DNA of 64,000 nucleotides, taken from contig CAWDGB010000008.1 in NCBI GenBank assembly GCA_963801715.1, positions 172,110 through 236,109 on the forward strand, written 5' to 3'. This stretch comes from CAVVJA01 sp963801715 (GTDB lineage Bacteria > Actinomycetota > Actinomycetes > Mycobacteriales > Jatrophihabitantaceae). The position numbers were made by a program, and so were the translations under genes. Position 1 is the first letter of the stretch, and the number at the start of each line of letters is the position of its first letter. Below the pieces are notes generated by a model. It saw nothing but the letters and a program-made list of their open reading frames with translations, had not been told where the DNA came from and searched no databases. Shown here piece after piece: positions 15,524 through 23,930 of this stretch.

Positions 15524-16366
15524 TCACGCCCGTGCCCATGCCCCGATGAGCGGTGGGAGGAGCTGCACCCCGCCCTGACCGGCTACCTCCGCACGAAGCC
15601 TGTCCTCGAGCGTGTCGATGCCGAGCTGTTCCGGCGTGATGCCGGCAACCTTCGTCAAGAACGGCAGGAGATTACGGATCGTGGCGGTGAGGTAGGCATA
15701 ACCTGGCCAGTCCGGACCGCCGCCGATCGGTGTGTCGTGCCGCAGCTGGGGCGCCGGCAGGCCAGCGGCGGTGAAGGTCTGAAACAGCTTCGGGCCCATG
15801 TCGACATCTGGTCCGGGTGCGCCGGGCGGAGGCGTGACCAGCCGCGCGAGTTCTTCGTGCAGCGGTGCCGGCGGGTACGTGCGAGCCGCTTGCCGGATAT
15901 CGCCCTCCTGGAACGCGACAAGCCCACCGGCTCGCAGAAACATTCGGGCCTGCCGGAGGAACCCGGCGGGGTCGGGCAGGTACATGAGAATCCAGCGACC
16001 CACCACAGCGTCAAAGTCCCGATCTAGCTGGAGTTCGGCGAGAGTGCCGGTCAACAACGACACCGTCGTCCAGCCGGCCGCGTCCACGCGCCCGCGGGCA
16101 GTTTCCACTATCTCCGGGTCGGCGTCGACGCCGACGACCTGCCCCTGCGGACCGACGAGGTCGGCGAGCAGCAGTGCGACATCTCCCGCGCCACTTCCCA
16201 CGTCGAGCACCTTCATACCCGTCGTGATGCCCGCGCCGACGAAAAACTGGCGGGTGAACGAGCCGTAGAGCTGATGTTGGGCAATCAGCCGGTCCGTCTC
16301 GGCCTTGGATCGGCCCAACGCGTAACCCTCGGAGCCAGCTGCTGGACTGCCTCCTGGAACCGCCAC
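15524..16366 (-). CDS. class I SAM-dependent methyltransferase
   Basis: A 280-residue methyltransferase. Motif I is MKVLDVGSGAGDVALLLADL and the acidic loop after strand 2 reads VVGVDADPEIVE. Motif IV-like DFDAVVGRWILMYLPDP follows. The N-terminal segment LGRSKAETDRLIAQHQLYG is shared by a group of actinobacterial small-molecule methyltransferases related to UbiE/MenG types. It is convergent with helR and separated from the ABC/membrane operon by 47 bases, so it may be transcribed with that operon. Substrate unknown. Confidence 0.85.
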   Translation of the reverse strand: MAVPGGSPAAGSEGYALGRSKAETDRLIAQHQLYGSFTRQFFVGAGITTGMKVLDVGSGAGDVALLLADLVGPQGQVVGVDADPEIVETARGRVDAAGWTTVSLLTGTLAELQLDRDFDAVVGRWILMYLPDPAGFLRQARMFLRAGGLVAFQEGDIRQAARTYPPAPLHEELARLVTPPPGAPGPDVDMGPKLFQTFTAAGLPAPQLRHDTPIGGGPDWPGYAYLTATIRNLLPFLTKVAGITPEQLGIDTLEDRLRAEVAGQGGVQLLPPLIGAWARA

Positions 16367-16413
16367 CCTGACAGGCTACGACAACCGGTCGGCGCAACCT
16401 GTGGTCAGTGGGT

Positions 16414-17013
16414 TCATCGGAACGCGCGATCGGAACGGGCGGCGATCGCAATGATCAGCAGGCTGATCGTGGCCGCGATTGCCCACCAGGTATTCGACGA
16501 GGTCGCCTCGGAACGGGTCGCCGGGAAGGTGTGAATTCGGCGGCTCACCGGCTCGTAGAGCGGCGCTAGAACCAGCGGAAACGCTGTGGCAGCCGATGCC
16601 CATAGACCGGGCTCGCCGGTCTGCACTCTTCCCACGCCAGCAACGGCAAAGCCGAGCAGTACGCTGCCGATCAGCGCCAGCACCACGGCCCATATCGGCA
16701 CCGGCGTCGGCCGCAGTGCCACCCCGGCTAGCAGACCGAGGCCACCGCACACCGGCGCGGTGAGCGCAACAGCGCGAGCGGCAGTTTGCGCGGCCGGTCC
16801 GGTCGGCGTGACGTCGACGACCGCGCTGGCCGACTCGTCCAGGGTGAATGCGCTGGCAGCGGCAAGCAGGGCAAACGCGGCGGCCAGCAGCGGCGGCCCG
16901 ACGAAGTAGTGTGCCAGCGCTATCCCACCTGCGCCGATCGCGCAGGCGATGACGGTAAGGCCGGCGATGGCCGACCAGTAGGCGCCGCGCAGCGTGATCG
17001 CAATGGATCCCAT
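16414..17013 (-). CDS. hypothetical membrane protein at the end of the sigma/ABC operon
   Basis: A 199-residue protein with about six hydrophobic segments (AIAGLTVIACAIGAGGIALA, LLAAAFALLAAASAF, ALTAPVCGGLGLLAGVAL, IWAVVLALIGSVLLGFAV and the final ISLLIIAIAA are the clearest). I do not recognise a family. The ATG at 17013 was chosen because it begins 7 bases after the permease stop. The longer open frame up to 17088 would overlap that gene. The position suggests an accessory membrane subunit of the ABC exporter encoded upstream. Confidence 0.65.
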   Translation of the reverse strand: MGSIAITLRGAYWSAIAGLTVIACAIGAGGIALAHYFVGPPLLAAAFALLAAASAFTLDESASAVVDVTPTGPAAQTAARAVALTAPVCGGLGLLAGVALRPTPVPIWAVVLALIGSVLLGFAVAGVGRVQTGEPGLWASAATAFPLVLAPLYEPVSRRIHTFPATRSEATSSNTWWAIAATISLLIIAIAARSDRAFR

Positions 17014-17020
17014 CGGAACC

Positions 17021-17902
17021 TCAGATCGGCTGCGGCAGGCCGCCTGGGTACGTGATGACCGCGTGATGCAGCCCGCCGGTAACGGCAAGCGCCCACGTCA
17101 CCACGGCCAGGGACCCGACAACGAATAGGCATATGAGCAACCGACGGCGCCGACTTCGATCGGTGTCACGCAGCAGCGCCACCGTGACCGCGAGCGCGCA
17201 TAGGCAAAGCTGCCAGCCTAGGAAGGCGAGCGGGGAGCCGCGCCAAGTCTCCACCCCGCTGCCGGTCCAGGTCGTGAAGAACGTGAACGGGGCGAACATC
17301 CGCATGAGCAGCACCGGCAGGGAATTCCTATAGGTGTCAGCTAGTCCGTTCGCCAGCATCACCCAGCCCACAATGATCAGGAAGGATGCCGGGGCGATCC
17401 AGCCCGCCCGCACCCAGCGCCCGAGAGCGATCCCCAGCAACGGTCCACCCAAGGCGGGGATAGCGACCTGGCTGAGCAGCACGGCGGACCGATCGGTGGT
17501 GGTGAAGGCGCCCTCGGTCCAATTGCCGTCGACCCGCCGGAACATCACGACCGCGAGCAGACTGAGCAGACCGCACGCGAACGGAACGGCAGCCATCAAG
17601 CAGAGCGCGCTCGTACGAACACGCGCTGGTGTGGGAGCCACACTGAGCGCTTCCGCGCTGCGCTGCATCGACTGGGTCAGCCAACACGCGGCAACCAGTC
17701 CGAAGCCACCGAGAAACGATGCCGGATAGGTGGGCAGCTCGTCCGCATCGGCGACGACGCCTCGGGACAGGTCGTAGATCGCGTATGCCGTCAGGGCCAG
17801 CGCAAGGAGAAGCACTGGGCTGCGCGCGTAACGGCGCGTTTCATACCAGGTCAACGTGGCCAACGTGCCCTGCAGCCTCGGGCGGATCGCCGTCGCGATC
17901 AT
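17021..17902 (-). CDS. ABC transporter membrane protein (exporter permease)
   Basis: A 293-residue membrane protein with six to seven hydrophobic segments, including SPVLLLALALTAYAIYDL, FLGGFGLVAACWLTQ, ALCLMAAVPFACGLLSLLAV and the late LLICLFVVGSLAVVTWALAV. Its ATG at 17902 overlaps the stop of the ATPase gene by 4 bases, which fixes the start and ties it to that ATPase. It resembles ABC-2-like permeases only in general layout. With the ATPase it would form an export or sensing transporter controlled by the upstream ECF sigma and anti-sigma genes. The substrate is unknown. Confidence 0.75.
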   Translation of the reverse strand: MIATAIRPRLQGTLATLTWYETRRYARSPVLLLALALTAYAIYDLSRGVVADADELPTYPASFLGGFGLVAACWLTQSMQRSAEALSVAPTPARVRTSALCLMAAVPFACGLLSLLAVVMFRRVDGNWTEGAFTTTDRSAVLLSQVAIPALGGPLLGIALGRWVRAGWIAPASFLIIVGWVMLANGLADTYRNSLPVLLMRMFAPFTFFTTWTGSGVETWRGSPLAFLGWQLCLCALAVTVALLRDTDRSRRRRLLICLFVVGSLAVVTWALAVTGGLHHAVITYPGGLPQPI

Positions 17903-18768
17903 GCCCGGATCCCCTCGGAGTGCGGTGTCGTCCCGGTACGAGCGCGCAGCAGCAGATAGGCATCCTCCAGCGAGGGCTCGACAAGGTCGACGCCCGGTGG
18001 AGCGGACTCGGCGATGTTGCGATACCTGCCGGTACCGGTCCGCCAAGAGGCGCGGGCTGCAGCATCCGGCTCGTCGGCCAGCCAGACCCGTCCTGCCGCG
18101 TGCCGGGTCAGTTCCCGCACCGGGCCGTCGTAATGGACCTGCCCGCCGTCCAGCACGAGCACGCGCTCACACAGTGCCGCGACGTCCTCGGTCTGATGCG
18201 TGGCCAGCACGACGACGGAGGTCCGGGCCGCCTCGGCCAGCACGGCACGCAGCGCGGCCCGTTGTTCCGGGTCCACCCCCGTGGTCGGCTCGTCCAACAC
18301 GAGCAGCTCGGGCGTGCCCAGCAGTGCCTGGGCCAGCGCTAGCCGCCGGCGCTGTCCACCGGACAGTGCGCGGATCCGCTTCGTCGCGATGCTGGACAAG
18401 CCGACGAGATCGAGCACCCGGCGCACTTCGGCGTGTCGCGCAGCCGGTTGCGTCCATTCCTTCAGGACGGCGACGTAATCCACGAACGCGAACGCAGTGA
18501 AGCCGCGGGGAAAGCCGACCTCCTGGGGCAGATAGCCGAGCCGGCGTCGTATGGCAGTCCGTTGCTCGGGTACCTGCGGGTCGCAGCCGAACACCGAGAT
18601 CTGCCCGCGGGTAGGCGCGAGTGCGGTCGCGAGCACGCGCAACAGCGTCGTCTTGCCCGCGCCGTTGGGACCGAGCAGGCCCACGACACCGGTCGAGAGG
18701 TCGACGTCGACGCCGCTCAGTGCCCAGGTGCGGCCGTACTTTCGCCCGACGTCAGACAAGCGGATCAT
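17899..18768 (-). CDS. ABC transporter ATP-binding protein
   Basis: A 289-residue ATPase subunit of an exporter-type ABC transporter. Walker A is GLLGPNGAGKTTLLR, followed by a Q-loop in LGYLPQEVGFP, the signature ALSGGQRRRLALAQ, Walker B LLVLDEPTTGVD and the H-loop VLATHQ. A C-terminal extension of about 70 residues follows the ATPase core, as in drug- or bacitracin-type export ATPases. Both ends overlap neighbouring genes by 4 bases (anti-sigma upstream, permease downstream), so it is an integral part of the five-gene operon. Confidence 0.92.
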   Translation of the reverse strand: MIRLSDVGRKYGRTWALSGVDVDLSTGVVGLLGPNGAGKTTLLRVLATALAPTRGQISVFGCDPQVPEQRTAIRRRLGYLPQEVGFPRGFTAFAFVDYVAVLKEWTQPAARHAEVRRVLDLVGLSSIATKRIRALSGGQRRRLALAQALLGTPELLVLDEPTTGVDPEQRAALRAVLAEAARTSVVVLATHQTEDVAALCERVLVLDGGQVHYDGPVRELTRHAAGRVWLADEPDAAARASWRTGTGRYRNIAESAPPGVDLVEPSLEDAYLLLRARTGTTPHSEGIRA

Positions 18769-19610
18769 GACGACCTCCTTCGCGTCTGCACTTCACGCAG
18801 ATGCCGTCCCCGCGTGAGCAGAACGCCGGTCGACAGGGCGATAAGGCAGATATAGAAGATCTGGAAAGGGGTGCGCAGCACAGCGTTCGCTGCCCCATCC
18901 TCGGCTGCTGCCAACCAGACTCCGGCGAACCACAACGCACTAATCGCGACTGCACCGCGCAAGGGGTTGATCCAGGTCGACAACGCCAACACGCTCGCGA
19001 CGAACCCCGCGGCGGGCATCAGCCATAGATATGGGGCGCGTACCGGGAGGACGACGCTCACCAGGACGACAACCGGGACGGCCGAGGCCAGCACCGCAAC
19101 AGTGCGCAACGCCACCAAGCGAAGTGACGAGTACGGCGTGGCCAGCTCCTGCTCGAGTGCCGGATCCACGTCGGGGTCGTAGCTGACCGCCACCGCGACG
19201 CAAGGGACCAGCGGTGCCACGGCGAGGAAGAACCACTCACCGCGCGCGTGCCCGAACTGCGCGGCGAGGCCGACGAACCCCAATACGACCAGCATCCCTA
19301 GCAGCCACGGACCGCGAAACGCCTGCGCTGCGGCAACCAGTCGTGCGTCCTGGGCCGGCAGTCCGACCCGTTTGAGCAGTCGTTCGAATCGCGACGGTTG
19401 CGGCAACTCGATGGCGTCGCGCACCTGCGACCACACCATGTCCAGGTCGGGCAGTTGTTGCGCTGAATCATCCGCGACCGCTACCTGGACCCGGTCGCGG
19501 CATTGCTGGCAAGCGAGTAGATGCTGCTCGACTGACGCGCTGTGCTGCAGAGCGTCTGTGCGGTCCACCCAGCGGCGCAGTAGAACGTCGTCGACGTGCC
19601 AAGCGGTCAT
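18765..19610 (-). CDS. zinc-finger anti-sigma factor with C-terminal membrane domain
   Basis: A 281-residue protein. Near the N-terminus the zinc anti-sigma motif HLLACQQC (HxxxCxxC, residues about 30-37) can be seen. The remainder contains about six membrane segments, such as WLLGMLVVLGFVGLAAQF, FFLAVAPLVPCVAVAVSY and TVAVLASAVPVVVLVSVVLP. This is larger than the single-helix anti-sigma factors, so the membrane part may itself sense a signal. The ATG at 19610 overlaps the sigma stop (ATGA), and the end overlaps the ABC ATPase. It should hold the upstream ECF sigma factor inactive until an envelope signal arrives. That regulatory logic is from family knowledge. Confidence 0.82.
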   Translation of the reverse strand: MTAWHVDDVLLRRWVDRTDALQHSASVEQHLLACQQCRDRVQVAVADDSAQQLPDLDMVWSQVRDAIELPQPSRFERLLKRVGLPAQDARLVAAAQAFRGPWLLGMLVVLGFVGLAAQFGHARGEWFFLAVAPLVPCVAVAVSYDPDVDPALEQELATPYSSLRLVALRTVAVLASAVPVVVLVSVVLPVRAPYLWLMPAAGFVASVLALSTWINPLRGAVAISALWFAGVWLAAAEDGAANAVLRTPFQIFYICLIALSTGVLLTRGRHLREVQTRRRSS

Positions 19611-20173
19611 TGGATTCCCTCCACGAGCGCGGCCCGCAGTTGTACCTTCGCCCGGGACAGACGCGTCTTGACGCTTCCCTCGGGCATCCGCAACAGGCGA
19701 GCGGCTTCTTTGGTGGTCAGCCCGTCCAAGACCACCGCCTGAATGACGGCGCGCATCTCCGGTGACAGTCGCGTCAATGCGTGACCAAGATCGCCGTATT
19801 CGACGGACAGCAGCACCTGCTCTTCCGCGGCGGGGACAACGCCGGCCTGGAGTGGCTCGAAAGGAAGGACCACGTCTTTGCGACCGCGCAGCCGACTGAC
19901 CAGCCGACGGATCGCGATTCCCCATAGCCACGCTGCGACGTCACCCTGACCACGGAATGTGGCAGGCTTTTGCCAGACCGCGACGAAGGTGTCCTGTAAA
20001 GCGTCGGCGACTACCTCGCGGTCGCTGCATCGCCGGGCCAGCCGGACGGACAACCAACCCGCATGCCGGTCATAGAGCTCACGAATCGCCTCGAGATCCC
20101 GGGAGGCAACGGCGATGAGCAGCTCGGCATCGTTCTGCCGGTCGGGAGCCACAACATAACTGTCGCGCCGCAA
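19607..20173 (-). CDS. ECF RNA polymerase sigma factor
   Basis: A 188-residue ECF sigma factor. Region 2 includes LYDRHAGWLSVRLARRCSD and ALQDTFVAVWQKPATFRGQG. Region 4 includes LSPEMRAVIQAVVLDGLTTK and the recognition helix around EGSVKTRLSRAKVQLR. The start is TTG at 20173; a GTG seven codons later (20152) is an alternative. It begins a five-gene operon in which every junction except the last overlaps by 4 bases. It likely autoregulates this operon. A promoter could not be named with confidence in the short upstream region. Confidence 0.9.
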   Translation of the reverse strand: MRRDSYVVAPDRQNDAELLIAVASRDLEAIRELYDRHAGWLSVRLARRCSDREVVADALQDTFVAVWQKPATFRGQGDVAAWLWGIAIRRLVSRLRGRKDVVLPFEPLQAGVVPAAEEQVLLSVEYGDLGHALTRLSPEMRAVIQAVVLDGLTTKEAARLLRMPEGSVKTRLSRAKVQLRAALVEGIQ

Positions 20174-20204
20174 CAGCCAAATAGATTCACGCTCGCGCGG
20201 AAAT

Positions 20205-20465
20205 TCTGGGACGCCGTCCCAGCGACCTGAGATCGTTCACCACACCGGACGCATCACCGCAGATACCACGTTGCGACCGGCCCGCTACCTCGGCACCAGC
20301 GACCGGTGCGAGGGATGGTCGGCTCCGGCACGCCGACGTTTCGTCCTCACGACCTACGCCATGGTGCTTCTCGTCGGCACCACCGCCCTGGGTCTGATCG
20401 GCACAGTCGTCCCGGCCCGGATGATGCTCAGACGGCACCCCGCCGAGGACGTCAACCGAGGATGA
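20205..20465 (+). pseudogene. C-terminal remnant of an FtsX-type ABC permease
   Basis: An open stretch without a proper start. Its last 45 residues read as the final membrane helix and tail of an FtsX/MacB-like permease (TYAMVLLVGTTALGLIGTVV then PARMMLRRHPAEDVNRG). The first in-frame start-like codon is TTG at 20271. The rest of the gene is missing on the upstream side, where the divergent sigma factor begins at 20173. It is most likely a leftover of a deletion or rearrangement. Confidence 0.45.
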
Positions 20466-20510
20466 GCTCTTGCGTAACCCCTCCGCCCGCCGCGTGGGCT
20501 TTGCCGGGTG

Positions 20511-20882
20511 TCATCCGATGAGGGTTGTTTTCGGGCGCACGACGCAGAATTCGTTTCCCTCGGGATCGGCGAGAACGGTCCAGGACTCCTCGCCGGTCTG
20601 GCCGATATTGACCCGGCGGGCGCCCAGCCGCAGTAGCCGCTCGATCTCGGCGTCCCGATCGTCAGCGCCGGTCGTCAGGTCGAGGTGCACCCGATTCTTG
20701 ATCGTCTTGACGTCCGGGACCGGCATGAAGCACATGCCGATCGGCGCAGTCTCATCCGGTCCGATAACGACCTCTCGCGCACGCTCGGACAGGACTCGCC
20801 AGCCCAGCGCCTGCGCCCAAAAGCGTGCCAGGCCAGGAAGATCGTGAGCATCGATGACGACGTGATGCAGCCGCACAGCCAT
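20511..20882 (-). CDS. VOC-superfamily (glyoxalase/bleomycin resistance-like) protein
   Basis: A 123-residue protein with the two beta-alpha-beta-beta-beta modules of the vicinal oxygen chelate fold: LHHVVIDAHDLPGLARFW at the start, NRVHLDLTTG in the middle and WTVLADPEGNEFCVV near the end. The metal-site candidates His, His and Glu fall in those segments. The ATG at 20882 (MAVRLHHV) is preferred to a longer frame that adds eight residues. The family covers dioxygenases, lyases and resistance proteins, and nothing here fixes the substrate. Confidence 0.82.
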   Translation of the reverse strand: MAVRLHHVVIDAHDLPGLARFWAQALGWRVLSERAREVVIGPDETAPIGMCFMPVPDVKTIKNRVHLDLTTGADDRDAEIERLLRLGARRVNIGQTGEESWTVLADPEGNEFCVVRPKTTLIG

Positions 20883-20945
20883 GCGGCCAGTGTGCTCGGC
20901 TCCCATCCGGCCAAGACCTGCCGGCCGGCGAGCGGAGCTACGGCG

Positions 20946-21449
20946 TCAGGCGGGCGGCAGCTCCCGGTTGGAGTAATACGGCTTGGTGAACGGAAACGCG
21001 CTCGTGACCCACTTCCGCAGCGCCTGGAACAGCTCGGCGTAGTACCCGCCCGCGTACGCATCAGGCGTCACCCACCAGCTGACATCCACATCGCACGTGA
21101 TCAGCTCGTCGTCCAGTGGCACCCGTCGACCCACCGGATACAGGTAACAGCACCCCAGGTAGCCGCCGTCCCGCTCCCGCACCACGTAGCTGAACGAGTC
21201 ACGCTCCCGAAACTCCCGCTCATGCCACACCAAATCCAGATAGTTGCCCTCGGCGGTCACCGGCTCAGTGGGCCACCCGCCGCCGCGGGTCCGCCGGATT
21301 AGCTCGAGGCTCGCGTTGATGCCGCGAACGTCATCGTCCAGATCCTCTCGGGTGATCGCGATGGCGCGCAGCCGGCCAAAGCGCAACTCCCTCGGGGGCG
21401 TGAAGTCCTCCGGCAGGCTCAGCTGCTTGACCAGACCCGCGTACTCCAT
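20946..21449 (-). CDS. GNAT-like N-acetyltransferase domain protein
   Basis: A 167-residue protein that resembles GNAT acetyltransferases in layout: an N-terminal helix, strands around SFSYVVRERDGGYLGCCYLY, then WWVTPDAYAGGYYAELFQAL where the acetyl-CoA binding loop is expected. The canonical Q/RxxGxG/A signature is replaced by DAYAGGYYAE, so activity is not certain. It is divergent from a methyltransferase gene 77 bases away. Confidence 0.6.
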   Translation of the reverse strand: MEYAGLVKQLSLPEDFTPPRELRFGRLRAIAITREDLDDDVRGINASLELIRRTRGGGWPTEPVTAEGNYLDLVWHEREFRERDSFSYVVRERDGGYLGCCYLYPVGRRVPLDDELITCDVDVSWWVTPDAYAGGYYAELFQALRKWVTSAFPFTKPYYSNRELPPA

Positions 21450-21526
21450 TTGACGCTCCCTTCCCGACAGCCCAGAGCCTCATACCGACACCACGATGAT
21501 GACCAGCGCCGTGATATTCATGAGCC

Positions 21527-22294
21527 GTGGTCACGGGGCGCGGCGAGCCGTCTGTGGAGTCCGTTTCCGGGCTGGTCTTCGGTTCGGTGGCCGACCGCTA
21601 TGAACGCTATCGATTGGGGTACCCCGACGAGCTGTTCGGGGCTGTGCTGCGTTATGCCGGACGACCGATACGCGTGGCGCTCGAGGTCGGCGCCGGGACC
21701 GGAAAAGCGGCACGGCTATTCGCGTCGCGCGGGGTTGAGGTCACCGCGCTCGAACCCGATGCCGAGATGGCGGACCTGCTGGCGAGGACGACGCGGGGGC
21801 TGCCGGTAGCGCCGGTGGTAGTCACGTTCGAGCGGTTTCGCACCGAACGGCGGTTCGACTTGGTGTATGCCGCGGCGGCCTGGCACTGGACCGACCCGAG
21901 GACAAGGTGGGCGAAGGTTGTCGAGCTGCTCGTTCCGGGTGGGGTGGTCGCGTTGTTCGGCCGCCCGGCCGAGCTGAAGGATCCAGCCCTGTTCGCGGCG
22001 GTCGATGACATTGAGCGGCGCCTAATACCTGATGCGACCCGGACCGCCGGCCATCCGTGGTCAATTGATGACATGGCCGGTGTTGATGGCCTCACCGACG
22101 TCGTAGAACAGAGACTGACCGGCGTCGAGACGACGACCGCCGACGACGTCGTCGCCCGACTGGCTACGGTTTCGGCTTACCTCACGCTCAAGCCTGAACA
22201 CCGCGCCGAGGTCGTGCGCCAGGTCCGCGCGGTCCTGCCCGACCAGGTCGACATCGACACCACGGTGCAGCTGGCTCTGGGTCGACGGGTTTGA
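21527..22294 (+). CDS. class I SAM-dependent methyltransferase
   Basis: A protein of up to 255 residues. The SAM motif I is ALEVGAGTGKAARLFAS, the acidic residue after strand 2 is in VTALEPDAEM, and the family-specific AAAAWHWTDP segment is typical of the Methyltransf_11-like proteins related to trans-aconitate and small-molecule methyltransferases. The start is GTG at 21527; a later in-frame GTG at 21554 (giving MESVSGLVFG) would fit homologues equally well. It is transcribed divergently from the acetyltransferase-like gene. No substrate can be assigned. Confidence 0.85.
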   Translation: MVTGRGEPSVESVSGLVFGSVADRYERYRLGYPDELFGAVLRYAGRPIRVALEVGAGTGKAARLFASRGVEVTALEPDAEMADLLARTTRGLPVAPVVVTFERFRTERRFDLVYAAAAWHWTDPRTRWAKVVELLVPGGVVALFGRPAELKDPALFAAVDDIERRLIPDATRTAGHPWSIDDMAGVDGLTDVVEQRLTGVETTTADDVVARLATVSAYLTLKPEHRAEVVRQVRAVLPDQVDIDTTVQLALGRRV

Positions 22295-22362
22295 TCGACA
22301 GCTGAGCCGGTGCGGCAGACGCGCTATTCCGTTTACGTCATCCATCGGCGGGCGTCCGGTCG

Positions 22363-23220
22363 CTACGTCCAGGATTGGACGCGTTTCTCGATGGTTTCGC
22401 GCATGTACCGGCTTGATTCACGGGCGCGCTCTTCCCAGGCGAAGACGCAGACGGTCATGATGCCGTCGAACTTCATTCGCCCGAGCGTTCCGAAGAACTC
22501 ATCCCAGTCGACCTCGCCTTGCCCGATGTCGAGATGCTGATGGACGCGGGCGGTCGATCCTGGTGGGTTCACGATGTACCGCAGGCCGGACGACGCCCGA
22601 TGGTCGAAGGAATCGGCAACGTGTACGTGGGTCAATAGGTCACCGGCGTAGTCCATCACGCCCGTGATGTCTCCGCCCATATGGAAGGTATGCGGGGCGC
22701 AGTACAGGAAGCTGACGAGCGGGGAGTCGATCCCGCGGACCATGTCAACGGCTGTTTTGCCGTCCTCGACGAAGTCGTCCGGGTGCGGCTCGAGCCGCAA
22801 CTGCATTTCCTCCCGTTCGAAGATCGGCAGCAGCTCCTCCATCGAGCGCCAGAACTGCGCTTCGCTCTTGCCAGCCGCCTCAGGCCGGCCGTTGAACTCC
22901 GAATTCATCACCCGGCAATCGAGATCCACGGTCAGCTGAATGGCCCGCTTCCAGTACCGCACCGCGGCCTGCCGCTCGTCCTCGTCCGGTCCGGACCATC
23001 GGTACAAGGGCAGGTGCGTGGCGATCTCGACGCCGGCCGCGTCCAACGCGCGCTTGAACCTCGTCACGACATCCCGATTGGCTCGCGGATGCAGAAAAAA
23101 CGGCGTGAAATCCTCTCGCGGCGACAGCTCGATGTATCGGTAGCCAAGATCCGCCACCAGGCCGGGAAGGTCCAGCAGCGCAGTCGTGCGGAACATGTAC
23201 GGGTCGAGCGCGAGCTTCAC
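22363..23220 (-). CDS. sugar phosphate isomerase/epimerase (AP-endonuclease 2-like TIM barrel)
   Basis: A 285-residue TIM-barrel protein of the xylose-isomerase-like family. Visible elements are YRYIELSPREDFTPFFLHPR near the N-terminus, METAL-type residues in MNSEFNGRPE, RLEPHPDDFV, THVHVADSFDH and GEVDWDEFFGTL. The acidic and His residues are spaced as in inosose or sugar epimerases that bind a divalent metal. The length is typical. Downstream on the same strand nothing is convincingly linked to it. It may act on an inositol or keto-sugar derivative, which is inference from the family. Confidence 0.85.
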   Translation of the reverse strand: MKLALDPYMFRTTALLDLPGLVADLGYRYIELSPREDFTPFFLHPRANRDVVTRFKRALDAAGVEIATHLPLYRWSGPDEDERQAAVRYWKRAIQLTVDLDCRVMNSEFNGRPEAAGKSEAQFWRSMEELLPIFEREEMQLRLEPHPDDFVEDGKTAVDMVRGIDSPLVSFLYCAPHTFHMGGDITGVMDYAGDLLTHVHVADSFDHRASSGLRYIVNPPGSTARVHQHLDIGQGEVDWDEFFGTLGRMKFDGIMTVCVFAWEERARESSRYMRETIEKRVQSWT

Positions 23221-23389
23221 AGTGTTTCCTTTCGGGCAATGTGGCCTGTCTGGTCTCCCGGCCGCGCTTTTCGGGATACCGCCGTCGCGGCGAACCTCGA
23301 TCCCGCCGGACCGCCCACGGCTCGTTCACGGGTGGAACGTTTCGCTGCGCGTAGCACGGCCACTGCGTCGGCGGTGACCCACTGGTTGG

Positions 23390-23834
23390 CCCGTCGCGTG
23401 CTTGTGCCACCTCGCGAGGAACCACAGGGCGTATCCCTGCTGGGAGGCATGCACGCGGTGCCGGCCACGTGGGACCGGCACACCGGCGCGGCGGTAGGCC
23501 GCCGACTTCGCGGCGACGTCCACGTCGCGGTAGTACGACTCGTGCAGCCAGGTGTTGAGAACCTGCTCACGCAACGGGAGCAACGCTTCATTGCCCGGCG
23601 GGTAACCAAGGTCGGCGAGGGCGCCGAGCACCCAGTGTGCGCCGTGCCACTTCGATTAGGTGCCGGGAGGCCGCACCGCGGCGAGCGGGCCAGCAGCCGC
23701 CGAACGGTCTCCGAGGCCCGAATCTCCTCCCGCAGCATCGTGACCTGCGGGGAGTCGCCCCGCTCGCCCAGCACCGGCGAGCGGATCGCGGGCTCCGGCG
23801 CCACGAGTAACGCTTCGACGATCGATTCGTACAC
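23390..23834 (-). pseudogene. N-terminal remnant of a squalene-cyclase-like (prenyltransferase repeat) protein
   Basis: The minus strand opens with MYESIVEALLVAPEPAIRSP and LREEIRASETVRRLLA. It then continues in another frame with LGALADLGYPPGNEALLPL, REQVLNTWLHESYYRDVDV and GRHRVHASQQGYALW. Read together these match the start of actinobacterial proteins with squalene/oxidosqualene cyclase-like alpha-alpha repeats. A frame break lies near 23,660. The rest of the expected 250 or more residues is absent before the isomerase gene. It is broken and probably non-functional. Confidence 0.5.
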
Positions 23835-23930
23835 CGCTCGATTGTGTCAACGAAGCGCCCGACGACCGGCCGAGGATGGGCGCGGTCGCCGACGTAGGAA
23901 GGCCGTCGTGTTCACCATCCGCGGCGCGGG

